Shown here piece after piece: positions 56,332 to 64,000 of a DNA stretch of 64,000 nucleotides. A model generated the notes under the pieces. The model had not been told where the DNA came from and made no database searches. It worked only from the letters and a program-made list of their open reading frames with translations. This DNA is from Leptolyngbya sp. FACHB-321. GTDB lineage: Bacteria; Cyanobacteriota; Cyanobacteriia; Leptolyngbyales; Leptolyngbyaceae. How positions within the stretch are numbered: position 1 is the stretch's first letter; each line of letters opens with the position of its first letter. The translations under genes were made by a program, and so were the position numbers. The stretch covers positions 1 through 64,000 of the forward strand of contig NZ_JACJPI010000041.1 of NCBI RefSeq assembly GCF_014695975.1, written 5' to 3'.

Positions 56332-57840
56332 ATGCAAACTCCCGAAACCGCTTTCAAAGACATGCCTGAATTTCCTGAGCGGACACAACGACCAGCAGCA
56401 ACCGCGTCCCAGTGGGCACACTATGCACCAGTCAGAAAAGCAGGTTATGAGTGTTCTACTCAAGGTGATCGCCGCTTCAGTGCCCTCTATGCAAAGCTGA
56501 GCGACGGACGGACGATTGAAGAGGCGTGTCAACTGGACGTAAAGGGGTACCGAGTGCAAGGCAATGACTGGCGCTTAGGGAAAGGCAAACTGCTGCTGAA
56601 ACCAATGCCTATAGAAGCATTGCATAGCCAGTACAAAAGTCTCTGGCAACGGTGGGCAACCGAGAACCCTGTGCTCATGGATACATTGACAACTGCAGCA
56701 GAAGGCAAAGTGCTGACTGACAAGTTTGCCCGTACACCCATTTCACAGGCACAGGTGCTGGCAGAACTGCTGTTCGTTCAGCAGTTAGACGCAGCTGAAG
56801 TCAGCGACCAAGCAACGGCTTCACCTGATCGTATCACCGCTCTAGAGCCATACCAAGTGTTTATGTTCGTCGGCAACACTCAGGGACGGCACGGTAAAGG
56901 AGCTGCCCTCCAAGCCATGAAGTTCGGTGCAGAATACGGCAACCCATGTGGACGGCAGGGTCAAGCTTACGCGATTGTGACCAAAGATTTGACGAAGCCC
57001 AAAGAGCAGCAGTTACGCTCAGTCCCCTTAAACGAGATCGAGCAACAGATCAGTGTGTTCCTGGAACATGCGATCGCACACCCTAAGCATGAGTTTCTGG
57101 TCACTCGCTTCGGCTGCGAACTGGCAGGCTACTCAGAGACCGAAATAGGCGGACTGTGGGTTGGGAAAGCAGTGCCCACAAATGTGAAACTGCCCCAAGC
57201 CTTTCTTAACGTCGTGCAGGCAGCAGCTCTAGAGCCAGCGATCGCACCAAAAACACCAACCACAAAAGGAGTAGAGACAGTGGTACCTAAACCAACAACA
57301 CTCGTTGTCATTTCAGGTGGACAAACCGGAGCGGACATAGGTGGACTGAAGGCAGCCCATGCATTAGGGCTTCAGACAGGCGGCGTTGCCCCTTACGGCT
57401 GGTTAGTCGAGTGCTGTGCCCGATTTCCCAATGGCACAAATCCCCGTTTGGCTGATTATGGCTTGGTTGAAGGTCCGTGCGGTAATAGTGCCGGTCACAC
57501 GTACATACTCCGCACTGAACTCAATGTAAAGCAATCAGACGGCACCCTAGTTCTGGGCAGCATTGACCCTAAACAGGACAAAGGCACTTTTCGCACTGTA
57601 GAGCTGGCTGACAAGCATAGGAAACCCTGCCTGCACCTTAGTACCGCCAACTTGTTCAAGCACCCTAACGAGCCCGTACAACGGATTAAAGACTGGGTTT
57701 TAGATGAGGGCATTCAAACGCTAAACGTCGCTGGCAATCGCGAATCCAAGTGCCCTGGATTAGAAGACAGAGTGGAGACCGTGCTGAAAGTTGCACTGGC
57801 AGAAATCGTAAGAGTAAGGTCAGAGCTTGCAATGAATTAA
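56332..57840 (+). CDS. multidomain protein: middle A1S_2505-like region plus C-terminal putative molybdenum-carrier (SLOG-type) domain
   Basis: YQVFMFVGNTQGRHGKGAALQAMKFGAEYGNPCGRQGQAYAIVTKDL...FLVTRFGCELAGYSETEIGGLW; LVVISGGQTGADIGGLKAAHALGLQTGGVAPYGW...SDGTLVLGSIDPKQDKGT. Confidence 0.75.
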   Translation: MQTPETAFKDMPEFPERTQRPAATASQWAHYAPVRKAGYECSTQGDRRFSALYAKLSDGRTIEEACQLDVKGYRVQGNDWRLGKGKLLLKPMPIEALHSQYKSLWQRWATENPVLMDTLTTAAEGKVLTDKFARTPISQAQVLAELLFVQQLDAAEVSDQATASPDRITALEPYQVFMFVGNTQGRHGKGAALQAMKFGAEYGNPCGRQGQAYAIVTKDLTKPKEQQLRSVPLNEIEQQISVFLEHAIAHPKHEFLVTRFGCELAGYSETEIGGLWVGKAVPTNVKLPQAFLNVVQAAALEPAIAPKTPTTKGVETVVPKPTTLVVISGGQTGADIGGLKAAHALGLQTGGVAPYGWLVECCARFPNGTNPRLADYGLVEGPCGNSAGHTYILRTELNVKQSDGTLVLGSIDPKQDKGTFRTVELADKHRKPCLHLSTANLFKHPNEPVQRIKDWVLDEGIQTLNVAGNRESKCPGLEDRVETVLKVALAEIVRVRSELAMN

Positions 57841-57900
57841 ACAATGAATGGAGACAACATGGCGCCCTTCAATTAAGTCAGTCAAGCCATTCAGTCTTTT

Positions 57901-58260
57901 TGTGACACAGAAATCTTCAGACATGCGATCGACCCAGAAGACTTCGACACCCCAGACGCAATCGGTGTTGTGGAGGGCGGTTGTCTCATGGTTGCCTGCG
58001 CCCTACAAGACAGTCTTGACGCTGGCATGGTTTGCCTTGTGATCAGTACTGATTTAGAAGAACTAGACGACTTCCCAGTTTTCCGCCACGCAGTTGTGAA
58101 GCTTGAAAGCGAAGGCGAAACCCCTTACCTTGACGGCTTTGGTCTGCATACAGAAGCCGAGTTCAGAGCCAAGTGTGTCCTTCCAAACGAGCAAAACAAC
58201 TTCCAAATCGACGTTGAACCGCTTACCCCCGAAAGTCTAGACCTTGCCGTCAGCAACTAG
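57901..58260 (+). pseudogene. hypothetical protein in a frame interrupted upstream by TAA and downstream by TAG/TGA
   Basis: CDTEIFRHAIDPEDFDTPDAIGVVEGGCLMVACALQDSLDAGMVCLVISTDLEELDDFPVFRHAVVKLE...; the same frame continues to 58887. Confidence 0.45.
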
Positions 58261-58386
58261 GGCGCTTACTTCCACAAAGGGACGGTTGCAGTGCTGACAG
58301 AGCTGCGTTGAGAGGGACTGAAAGCCGAAGCAGCGCAACTGCAAGCAGTTTTCAGTGAAGTACAGTCGCCGAAGCCAGCACGTTAC

Positions 58387-58887
58387 TTGATAGACGCTGA
58401 CTCGGAATGCTGCCCACAGTCAGATTCTACAGACATCCAAACACAGACGTGTACTTTGACCCAGAGAGCCATTAAAGAAGGGCAGAAGCGAGGACACGAG
58501 CGCATTGAAATTATTGTCGCGTCGCTGAATGACTACCCAGACAACCTGAAGTGTTTACAGCCTTTAGTAGCAGCGGCTGAGGCTGGAGTAAGGAAAGAAC
58601 AGGTGAGTAGTGAAATCGAGGGTAAAGCCCCGTTTCAAACTGAAGTTTATGAAAGCCCAGACGCAACGTTAGACCTGCTGAACCTCAAAGGCAACTCTGA
58701 TAATCGACTCATTCTGATCAGCAACGGAAAAGGGGTAGGGACTCAACAAATGGTGCACCATGCTGAGAGCTTGGGAGTGAAGGTCATTGGGTACAACCCA
58801 GAGACAAAGAAGTATATTGGTGCGCCCTCACTAGCAGTACCTACGCCTACGAAGTCGGCTAAGGTCGCTAAAGACTCCGCACGTTAA
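58387..58887 (+). CDS. hypothetical protein
   Basis: 166-aa ORF, RLILISNGKGVGTQQMVHHAESLGVKVIGYNPE. Confidence 0.5.
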   Translation: MIDADSECCPQSDSTDIQTQTCTLTQRAIKEGQKRGHERIEIIVASLNDYPDNLKCLQPLVAAAEAGVRKEQVSSEIEGKAPFQTEVYESPDATLDLLNLKGNSDNRLILISNGKGVGTQQMVHHAESLGVKVIGYNPETKKYIGAPSLAVPTPTKSAKVAKDSAR

Positions 58888-58952
58888 GCCTTAACCTCAA
58901 CTCCTCCCCTCACTTTGCTCATGAGGCAGGCAGAATCTCTCAAAACACTGCC

Positions 58953-59540
58953 ATGCCTGCACTCACCCTTAGAAACTGCAACACAGACATACGGCTGGTA
59001 CAAGCACTGGAGACGGCTAAGAAAACGTTAGCCGAACTCATTTACACACCCGGTCTTGCTAATGCCGTACTCGAAGCCAACGGTATGGCGGCGAGGCAAA
59101 TTCTTGAGGTGACGCCTGACCTGGAAGGCACTACCGTCAACATTGCGTTCTACGCCTACGACGACAGCCGTCACTGCAAGACTGTTCCTTGTGAGGCGTT
59201 CTTAGAACCCTTCCGACTGCGACGCGCCTTGCGTAGCGGTGCCTACAAGCTAGCTTCCATTAATCCACAGCAGGCAGACCAACTCACGGCGATCGCTAGG
59301 TGGTTGCCGCTTGCTCCTGAAGCAACCATTACAGCGGTTTACGAGAACAAGCATCGACCGGCACACTTAGTTGTCTGTGAACCAACAGCGGACGGACAGA
59401 CGCATTACCGCTGTACATGCCCTGACGCTCAAGCACAATTAGCGGTGCTGCCAACCCACCCAGCACTCTGGAAGGCTATGGGTCAACAACCGCTCTGCAA
59501 GCACCGACTCCGGCACGAGCGGCAGCAAACGCAAAGGTGA
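58953..59540 (+). CDS. hypothetical protein
   Basis: 195-aa ORF with CTCPDAQ...CKHRLRHE (SWIM-like CxC...CxH pattern). Confidence 0.55.
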   Translation: MPALTLRNCNTDIRLVQALETAKKTLAELIYTPGLANAVLEANGMAARQILEVTPDLEGTTVNIAFYAYDDSRHCKTVPCEAFLEPFRLRRALRSGAYKLASINPQQADQLTAIARWLPLAPEATITAVYENKHRPAHLVVCEPTADGQTHYRCTCPDAQAQLAVLPTHPALWKAMGQQPLCKHRLRHERQQTQR

Positions 59541-59615
59541 GGAGGAACGCTCTCTTCTTCCTCCTTCGCCCCTCCTCGCTTTGGCGCAGCACGTAAACGC
59601 TCGCCCAAAAGTCTC

Positions 59616-60272
59616 ATGCCAAAACAGAAAACAGACAAACCAGGCAAAGTCTCAGAAACAACCACAGACATGACAGCACCTCTAGCAGCCCTGACAGCCG
59701 TGAGCAACGATTCTAAACCAGTGTCACTTTATGACGCTGAAACAGCCATGGTGCTACTGGAAGACGCCTTAGCACAAGCAGCAGAGGACAACGCTAGCGT
59801 TACAGAAGAGCAGTTAGAAACGGCTGCTAACGCCTTTTTGGAAGCCACAAATGCTGCCAAAGACGCTGTTGAACGCTATTGCTGGCTGATCTTCAATCGG
59901 CTGGCTCGTAGTGACGAACGCAAAGCCCAGGCGAAAGTCTGGGAGTCAAAGGCTAAAGACCTGAAGACGATCGCCCAACAGGACGAGTCCCTGGCAGTAC
60001 GGCTGAAGCAAAAGCTTTTAGCCTTCCTTGATCGACGCGAAATCGCAAAGCTGGAAACCACAACGTTCAAGCTCAGTGCCCGTAACAACGGTGGCAAGCA
60101 GCCACTGGCTGTTGACGAGGACTACCCGATTCAGGACATCGCGCAATTCTACCCCAACTTGCTGAGGTTAGAAGTCGATAAAGACGCAGTCAGAGAGTTC
60201 TTGGAGAACGGTGGCGAACTCCCGTTTGCTCGCCTCGAAGAACGGGGACGCAGCTTAGTCATCAAGCCGTAA
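59616..60272 (+). CDS. siphovirus Gp157-like protein
   Basis: Coiled-coil N-part plus LDRREIAKLETTTFKLSARNNGGKQPLAVDEDYPI..AQFYPNLLRLEVDKDAVREFLENGGELPFARLEERGRSLVIKP, typical Gp157 C-terminal layout. Confidence 0.75.
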   Translation: MPKQKTDKPGKVSETTTDMTAPLAALTAVSNDSKPVSLYDAETAMVLLEDALAQAAEDNASVTEEQLETAANAFLEATNAAKDAVERYCWLIFNRLARSDERKAQAKVWESKAKDLKTIAQQDESLAVRLKQKLLAFLDRREIAKLETTTFKLSARNNGGKQPLAVDEDYPIQDIAQFYPNLLRLEVDKDAVREFLENGGELPFARLEERGRSLVIKP

Positions 60273-60311
60273 AGCTGGTTTCCTTAAAGGTCGAAAGGGC
60301 AGTTGAGCAAA

Positions 60312-60460
60312 AACTGCCCACAAAGGACCCAAAGTGTCCTGTTTTGCACCAGCTTTGACCCAAAAAAGCCCGAATTGTCCTAGTTCAACCCATGAAAGAC
60401 CAGATTGGGACAGTTTAGACCCAACGTGGCTAAAAGCAGCCCAATCAAGCCCAATTGCCT
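60312..60460 (+). repeat. 10-bp phased degenerate iteron array 5 (CCC orientation)
   Basis: aaactgcccacaaaggacccaaagtgtcctgttttgcaccagctttgacccaaaaaagcccgaattgtcctagttcaacccatg...gtttagacccaacgtggctaaaagcagcccaatcaagcccaattgcc. Confidence 0.85.
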
Positions 60461-60532
60461 ATCGACCACCCTCTTCCCCTCTCACCCCTCCTGACCAGCA
60501 AGGGGGAACTTCATTCTTCAAACCTTCTTCCC

Positions 60533-61681
60533 ATGGCTAAAGTAAACTCTAAGACTGCGGCAAGCAAAACAACCCCAGTAACCGCAGCAACCGGTAAACA
60601 AGCAAAGTTGCCAGTGACATCCTTTCCATGTGGCAACCTGTCGCTTTTAAGTCTTCTGACCCGACCTTATACACGAGCAGGTTCAGCGCTCATTGGTCTG
60701 GAGGAACTCAGTCCCGACGAACAAACAATGTTTCTCAAGTTTCTTGAGTTCGCAGGCAAGCCACTGCAACCCCTCGACCTGACGAAAATTCTTCGTGTTT
60801 CGGTCGAATCCGATGCTGAGACGGGTGTACTGGCGCTGAAAAAGATCTCCTCCTTTTCAGTTGCGAAAGACGGAGACAAAATGGTGCTGACTCTCGGTGC
60901 AAACAACTGGGAGATCAAGCAGAAGAACACTGAAGCCGGTGCTGTGTTTCAAGTCGGCAAGCTGACCTCACCCTTGAGCTGCAACAGCCCGAAAGACAAC
61001 GAGTCTGTTGCTGCTTGGTTTAACTGGCGAGTCAAAGACACGACGGTTGGACAGGTCTACGAGTGGTCAGACTCTAAAGTCTGGTTACTCACCGAAGAAC
61101 ACGGCGAGGCCACAACTGTGCAAGACCTGCGCGGGGTCATGACTGATGGTGACGACCTTTTGCCACTACTGGCACTCAAACTTGTCTTACCAGAGCCGGT
61201 GTGGAAACTGGCTTACCCTGGAGGAGACGACACTCAAGAACAGCTCATGCTACCCCTGGAGTTTGACATTACTGGGGTGTCCATTAAAACGTACACGGGC
61301 GGCAGCGGTAGCGCGTCTCGCGTTGTCCATCTGAAAGGCGCGCCGTATGAAACGGTTGCAGTCAGACGGAATGCTGCAAGCACAGTAGACGCGCTAGTCA
61401 AAGCGGGAAAAACGACCTTTGGGCTCGGTACTTACAAGCTCCAGATCTTCAGCGTCGAAATTGACAGCGAAGGCAAACATTTGACAGGACACCAAATCTT
61501 GCAAGGAAAAGCCGTTACGCTTGACATTGAAGCTGAAGAAGTGGAGTACGAGGAAGAAGACGTCGAAGCAGAGTACGAAACCGATGATGAAGACGTCGAA
61601 GCAGAGTACGAAGAGGAAGAACCTGAAGAAGCGGACGAAACCGAAGAGTCTGAAGAGACCGAAGAGGAAGACGAGTACTAA
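60533..61681 (+). CDS. hypothetical protein with long acidic C-terminal tail
   Basis: Start MAKVNSKTAASKTT; C-tail EAEEVEYEEEDVEAEYETDDEDVEAEYEEEEPEEADETEESEETEEEDEY. Confidence 0.65.
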   Translation: MAKVNSKTAASKTTPVTAATGKQAKLPVTSFPCGNLSLLSLLTRPYTRAGSALIGLEELSPDEQTMFLKFLEFAGKPLQPLDLTKILRVSVESDAETGVLALKKISSFSVAKDGDKMVLTLGANNWEIKQKNTEAGAVFQVGKLTSPLSCNSPKDNESVAAWFNWRVKDTTVGQVYEWSDSKVWLLTEEHGEATTVQDLRGVMTDGDDLLPLLALKLVLPEPVWKLAYPGGDDTQEQLMLPLEFDITGVSIKTYTGGSGSASRVVHLKGAPYETVAVRRNAASTVDALVKAGKTTFGLGTYKLQIFSVEIDSEGKHLTGHQILQGKAVTLDIEAEEVEYEEEDVEAEYETDDEDVEAEYEEEEPEEADETEESEETEEEDEY

Positions 61682-61726
61682 ACCGCTCTGTCCGCAGGTG
61701 TCCGTCCTCACAAGCTGAACGTAACT

Positions 61727-61757
61727 GGCTCTAGTCCTCGGATTAGAGCCTTTTTTC
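61727..61757 (+). terminator. rho-independent terminator
   Basis: ggctctagtcc-tcgg-attagagcctttttt. Confidence 0.75.
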
Positions 61758-61815
61758 ATGTCAACGACCGCATGAAAAAAGGGGGAGAGAGGGGCGGTCT
61801 TCCAACGAGAAAGTC

Positions 61816-64000
61816 ATGTCAGTAGTTACAACCTGTGGTTCTAAGTCCGGGGTATGGGACAGACTCCCGACCGCTTTCCCTCACCCTCAAGCTCATCGCA
61901 GGCGACTGCAAGGGCAACTTTCAGCTTTAACGCATATGCTGCAACAATTTAAACTGACCAAACCCCAGACTCAAGCTACTAAGCCAGTCGTACCAAACAC
62001 ACATCTTGACCCAGAGTGGTTGCAACGTTCCAAGACCGTGCGGCAAAAGGTGCGCGACACACTCACAGCCATTGAGACGGTCAAAGCGCTGCAAACAGGC
62101 AAACAGGAACGGACGGACACTGACGCGCAACGTCTGAGCTGTTACTGGGGCATGGGAGTGATGACGCCGTTGTTCAAAGTGCCCGTAGAACCAGCGTGGG
62201 TGAAAGACGCAGAGCAGCTGCAAGCACTACTGACCGACGAAGAGTACGCCAAGGTACGCTCGACCATTAACACGGCGTACTACACGCCCACGTACCTCAT
62301 CGACTTCATTTACCGGGTGCTGGCACGGTTTGGCGTCAGGGGCGGTAACTTCCTTGAGCTTGGTTGTGGACCCGGTTGGTTTCTCGGACTGGCTCCTCAA
62401 GCGTGGAAAGTGAAGTGGACAGGGGTTGAAACAGAACCCATAAGTGCCGCGATCGCAGCACAGCTTTACCCACAAGCTGTAGTGGTCAATCGTCCGATTG
62501 AACGGACACGGTTAGCTTTTGACTTCGATGTGGCAGTAGGGAACGTCCCTTTCAGTGAAGTGGTGCCCTACGACCCACAGAGTCAGTTGCGTTCCCTCGG
62601 TGGTGTGCATGACTATTGCCTCATGCGCGAGATCGAAGCACTCAGACGCGGCGGCCTTGGGGCAGTGTTAACGTCCATTGGTACGCTTCAGTCCAAGAAG
62701 TCGCAACCCTTTCGTGAGTGGGCAGCCCAACGGGTGAGACTCATTGCCGCGCTCAAGCTACCAATGGGTGCCTTGAGTGAGAGTTCCAACACAGACGCAA
62801 GTTCCGACCTGCTGATCTTCCAGAAGCTCCAGGAAGACGAAGAGGGTAATGCTGACGAGTGGGTGAACTTGGTGGAAAGCCCGATCGTGAATGAAGAAAC
62901 GCAAGAGCCGTTTCTCATGAATCAGTGGTTTCAGTCGCACCCAGAGCACCTGCTAGGCAAACTTGGGCGCGACAAGCTCTACGGTGCGGGACGGTTAGCG
63001 CTTGAACCAGAAGGCGATGTCGAGGCCTTACTAGCAGGTGTCTTAGAACGCCTGCCACAGCAGATCTATGAAGCACCCCGGTCACAGAAGCAGTACCAGG
63101 AACCAGACACAAAGGCGATGCCGCTCGACATGCAGGAGACTAAGCCCTTTGCCTTCGTATGGCACGAAAACGAACCGTGGCAGTGCCGGGACGGCATACT
63201 GAAGCGGGTGAAAGTCAAGGGCACAGCACGTAAGCGCTTATGGTGGCTCATCATGATCAAAGAAGCCGCCCGTAATGTTGTGCAAGTGCAATGGGAGTCT
63301 GACGACGACGAACAACTAAAAAAAGCACAGAAACGCTTAGAGCGGCTCTATGACGAGTTTACGGGTTTGAGCAACATGGGTTGGTTGCACAGTCAGGGCA
63401 ACAGTAACGTCTTTGGGAACGACCCAGACTACCCATTACTGTTAGCCTTGGAGACATGGGATCCAGACTATCCAGAACTAACTCGCAAAGCAGACATTTT
63501 CAGCAGACGCACGATTAAGCACGTGCAGTCTGTGGACAAAGTAGAGTCTGCCGCAGAAGCGCTCGTTCAAAGTAACCTCGAACAGGGACGCATTGACCTA
63601 GAGTACATGAGCCACATCTACGGCAAGCCTGTAGATGAAATTCTGGTTGAACTTCAGAAAGAAGAGCATCCACTGGTCTTCCATGACCCGGTAACGCAGC
63701 AGTGGGTGTCTGAGGACGAGTACCTCAGTGGCAACGTCCGGGAACGGCTGGAAAAGGCAGAGCTAGCAGCCCGCACGGTCCCGAACTACCTGTTCAACGT
63801 CAAAGCACTCCAGGCAGTGCAGCTAAAACCAGTGGAACCGGGCAAAATTTATGCCCGACTGGGTTCCCCATGGCTACCACCAGAGATCATTGTCGAATTC
63901 ATTCGTTACGTGCTGGAGTTGCCAGCAACCCACAAAGTAACGGTTTACAAGAACCCGCGCTCGTCCAAATGGACGGTAGAAGGCGCTGACGTAAGTAGCC
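61816..64000 (+). CDS. large methyltransferase-like protein (N12-class / helicase-methylase type), runs off window end
   Basis: Open frame from ATG 61816; NTAYYTPTYLIDFIY, FLELGCGPGWFLGLAP (SAM motif I), VAVGNVPFSEV (N-P-P-F-like motif IV). Confidence 0.75.
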   Translation, partial: MSVVTTCGSKSGVWDRLPTAFPHPQAHRRRLQGQLSALTHMLQQFKLTKPQTQATKPVVPNTHLDPEWLQRSKTVRQKVRDTLTAIETVKALQTGKQERTDTDAQRLSCYWGMGVMTPLFKVPVEPAWVKDAEQLQALLTDEEYAKVRSTINTAYYTPTYLIDFIYRVLARFGVRGGNFLELGCGPGWFLGLAPQAWKVKWTGVETEPISAAIAAQLYPQAVVVNRPIERTRLAFDFDVAVGNVPFSEVVPYDPQSQLRSLGGVHDYCLMREIEALRRGGLGAVLTSIGTLQSKKSQPFREWAAQRVRLIAALKLPMGALSESSNTDASSDLLIFQKLQEDEEGNADEWVNLVESPIVNEETQEPFLMNQWFQSHPEHLLGKLGRDKLYGAGRLALEPEGDVEALLAGVLERLPQQIYEAPRSQKQYQEPDTKAMPLDMQETKPFAFVWHENEPWQCRDGILKRVKVKGTARKRLWWLIMIKEAARNVVQVQWESDDDEQLKKAQKRLERLYDEFTGLSNMGWLHSQGNSNVFGNDPDYPLLLALETWDPDYPELTRKADIFSRRTIKHVQSVDKVESAAEALVQSNLEQGRIDLEYMSHIYGKPVDEILVELQKEEHPLVFHDPVTQQWVSEDEYLSGNVRERLEKAELAARTVPNYLFNVKALQAVQLKPVEPGKIYARLGSPWLPPEIIVEFIRYVLELPATHKVTVYKNPRSSKWTVEGADVSS

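Noticed and set aside
1-64000. Frequent GCGATCGC octamers as regulatory sites
   Set aside because: These are HIP1 sites, common genome-wide in cyanobacteria; used only as a taxonomic hint.

Overview
The window is cyanobacterial in character (frequent GCGATCGC/HIP1 octamers) and looks like part of a large plasmid or similar accessory replicon. About 1-4 kb holds a truncated CheB/CheR gene and decayed sequence. About 4-10.4 kb holds an M23+SpoIID wall protein, a repeat-bearing unknown protein and DNA topoisomerase I. About 12-22 kb looks like an integron-type cassette array without an integrase, with several attC-like sites; one appears split by an antisense group II intron. About 22-38 kb is an oxidoreductase/regulator island (four SDRs, AKR, monooxygenase, AraC/MarR/MerR/HxlR regulators) with IS630 relics and several broken genes. 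About 39-64 kb is a plasmid or phage-plasmid backbone: tyrosine recombinase, IS200/IS605 element with a zinc-ribbon-less TnpB, a ParM-like actin plus small ParR-like protein, DnaX, a 3'-5' exonuclease fused to a PolA-like domain lacking its catalytic residues, HolB, Gp157-like, a SLOG/MoCo-carrier fusion and a large methylase-like protein running off the end. The most striking unexplained signal is a set of five intergenic arrays (about 42.0, 44.9, 47.4, 52.8 and 60.3 kb). Each has about 14-16 degenerate units with TGTCCC/GGGACA cores phased almost exactly every 10 bp. The third lies directly upstream of the actin-like gene, giving the order array-parM-parR expected for a type II partition system. 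This suggests a dispersed, multi-array centromere or operator system. All calls were made by eye; no searches were run.
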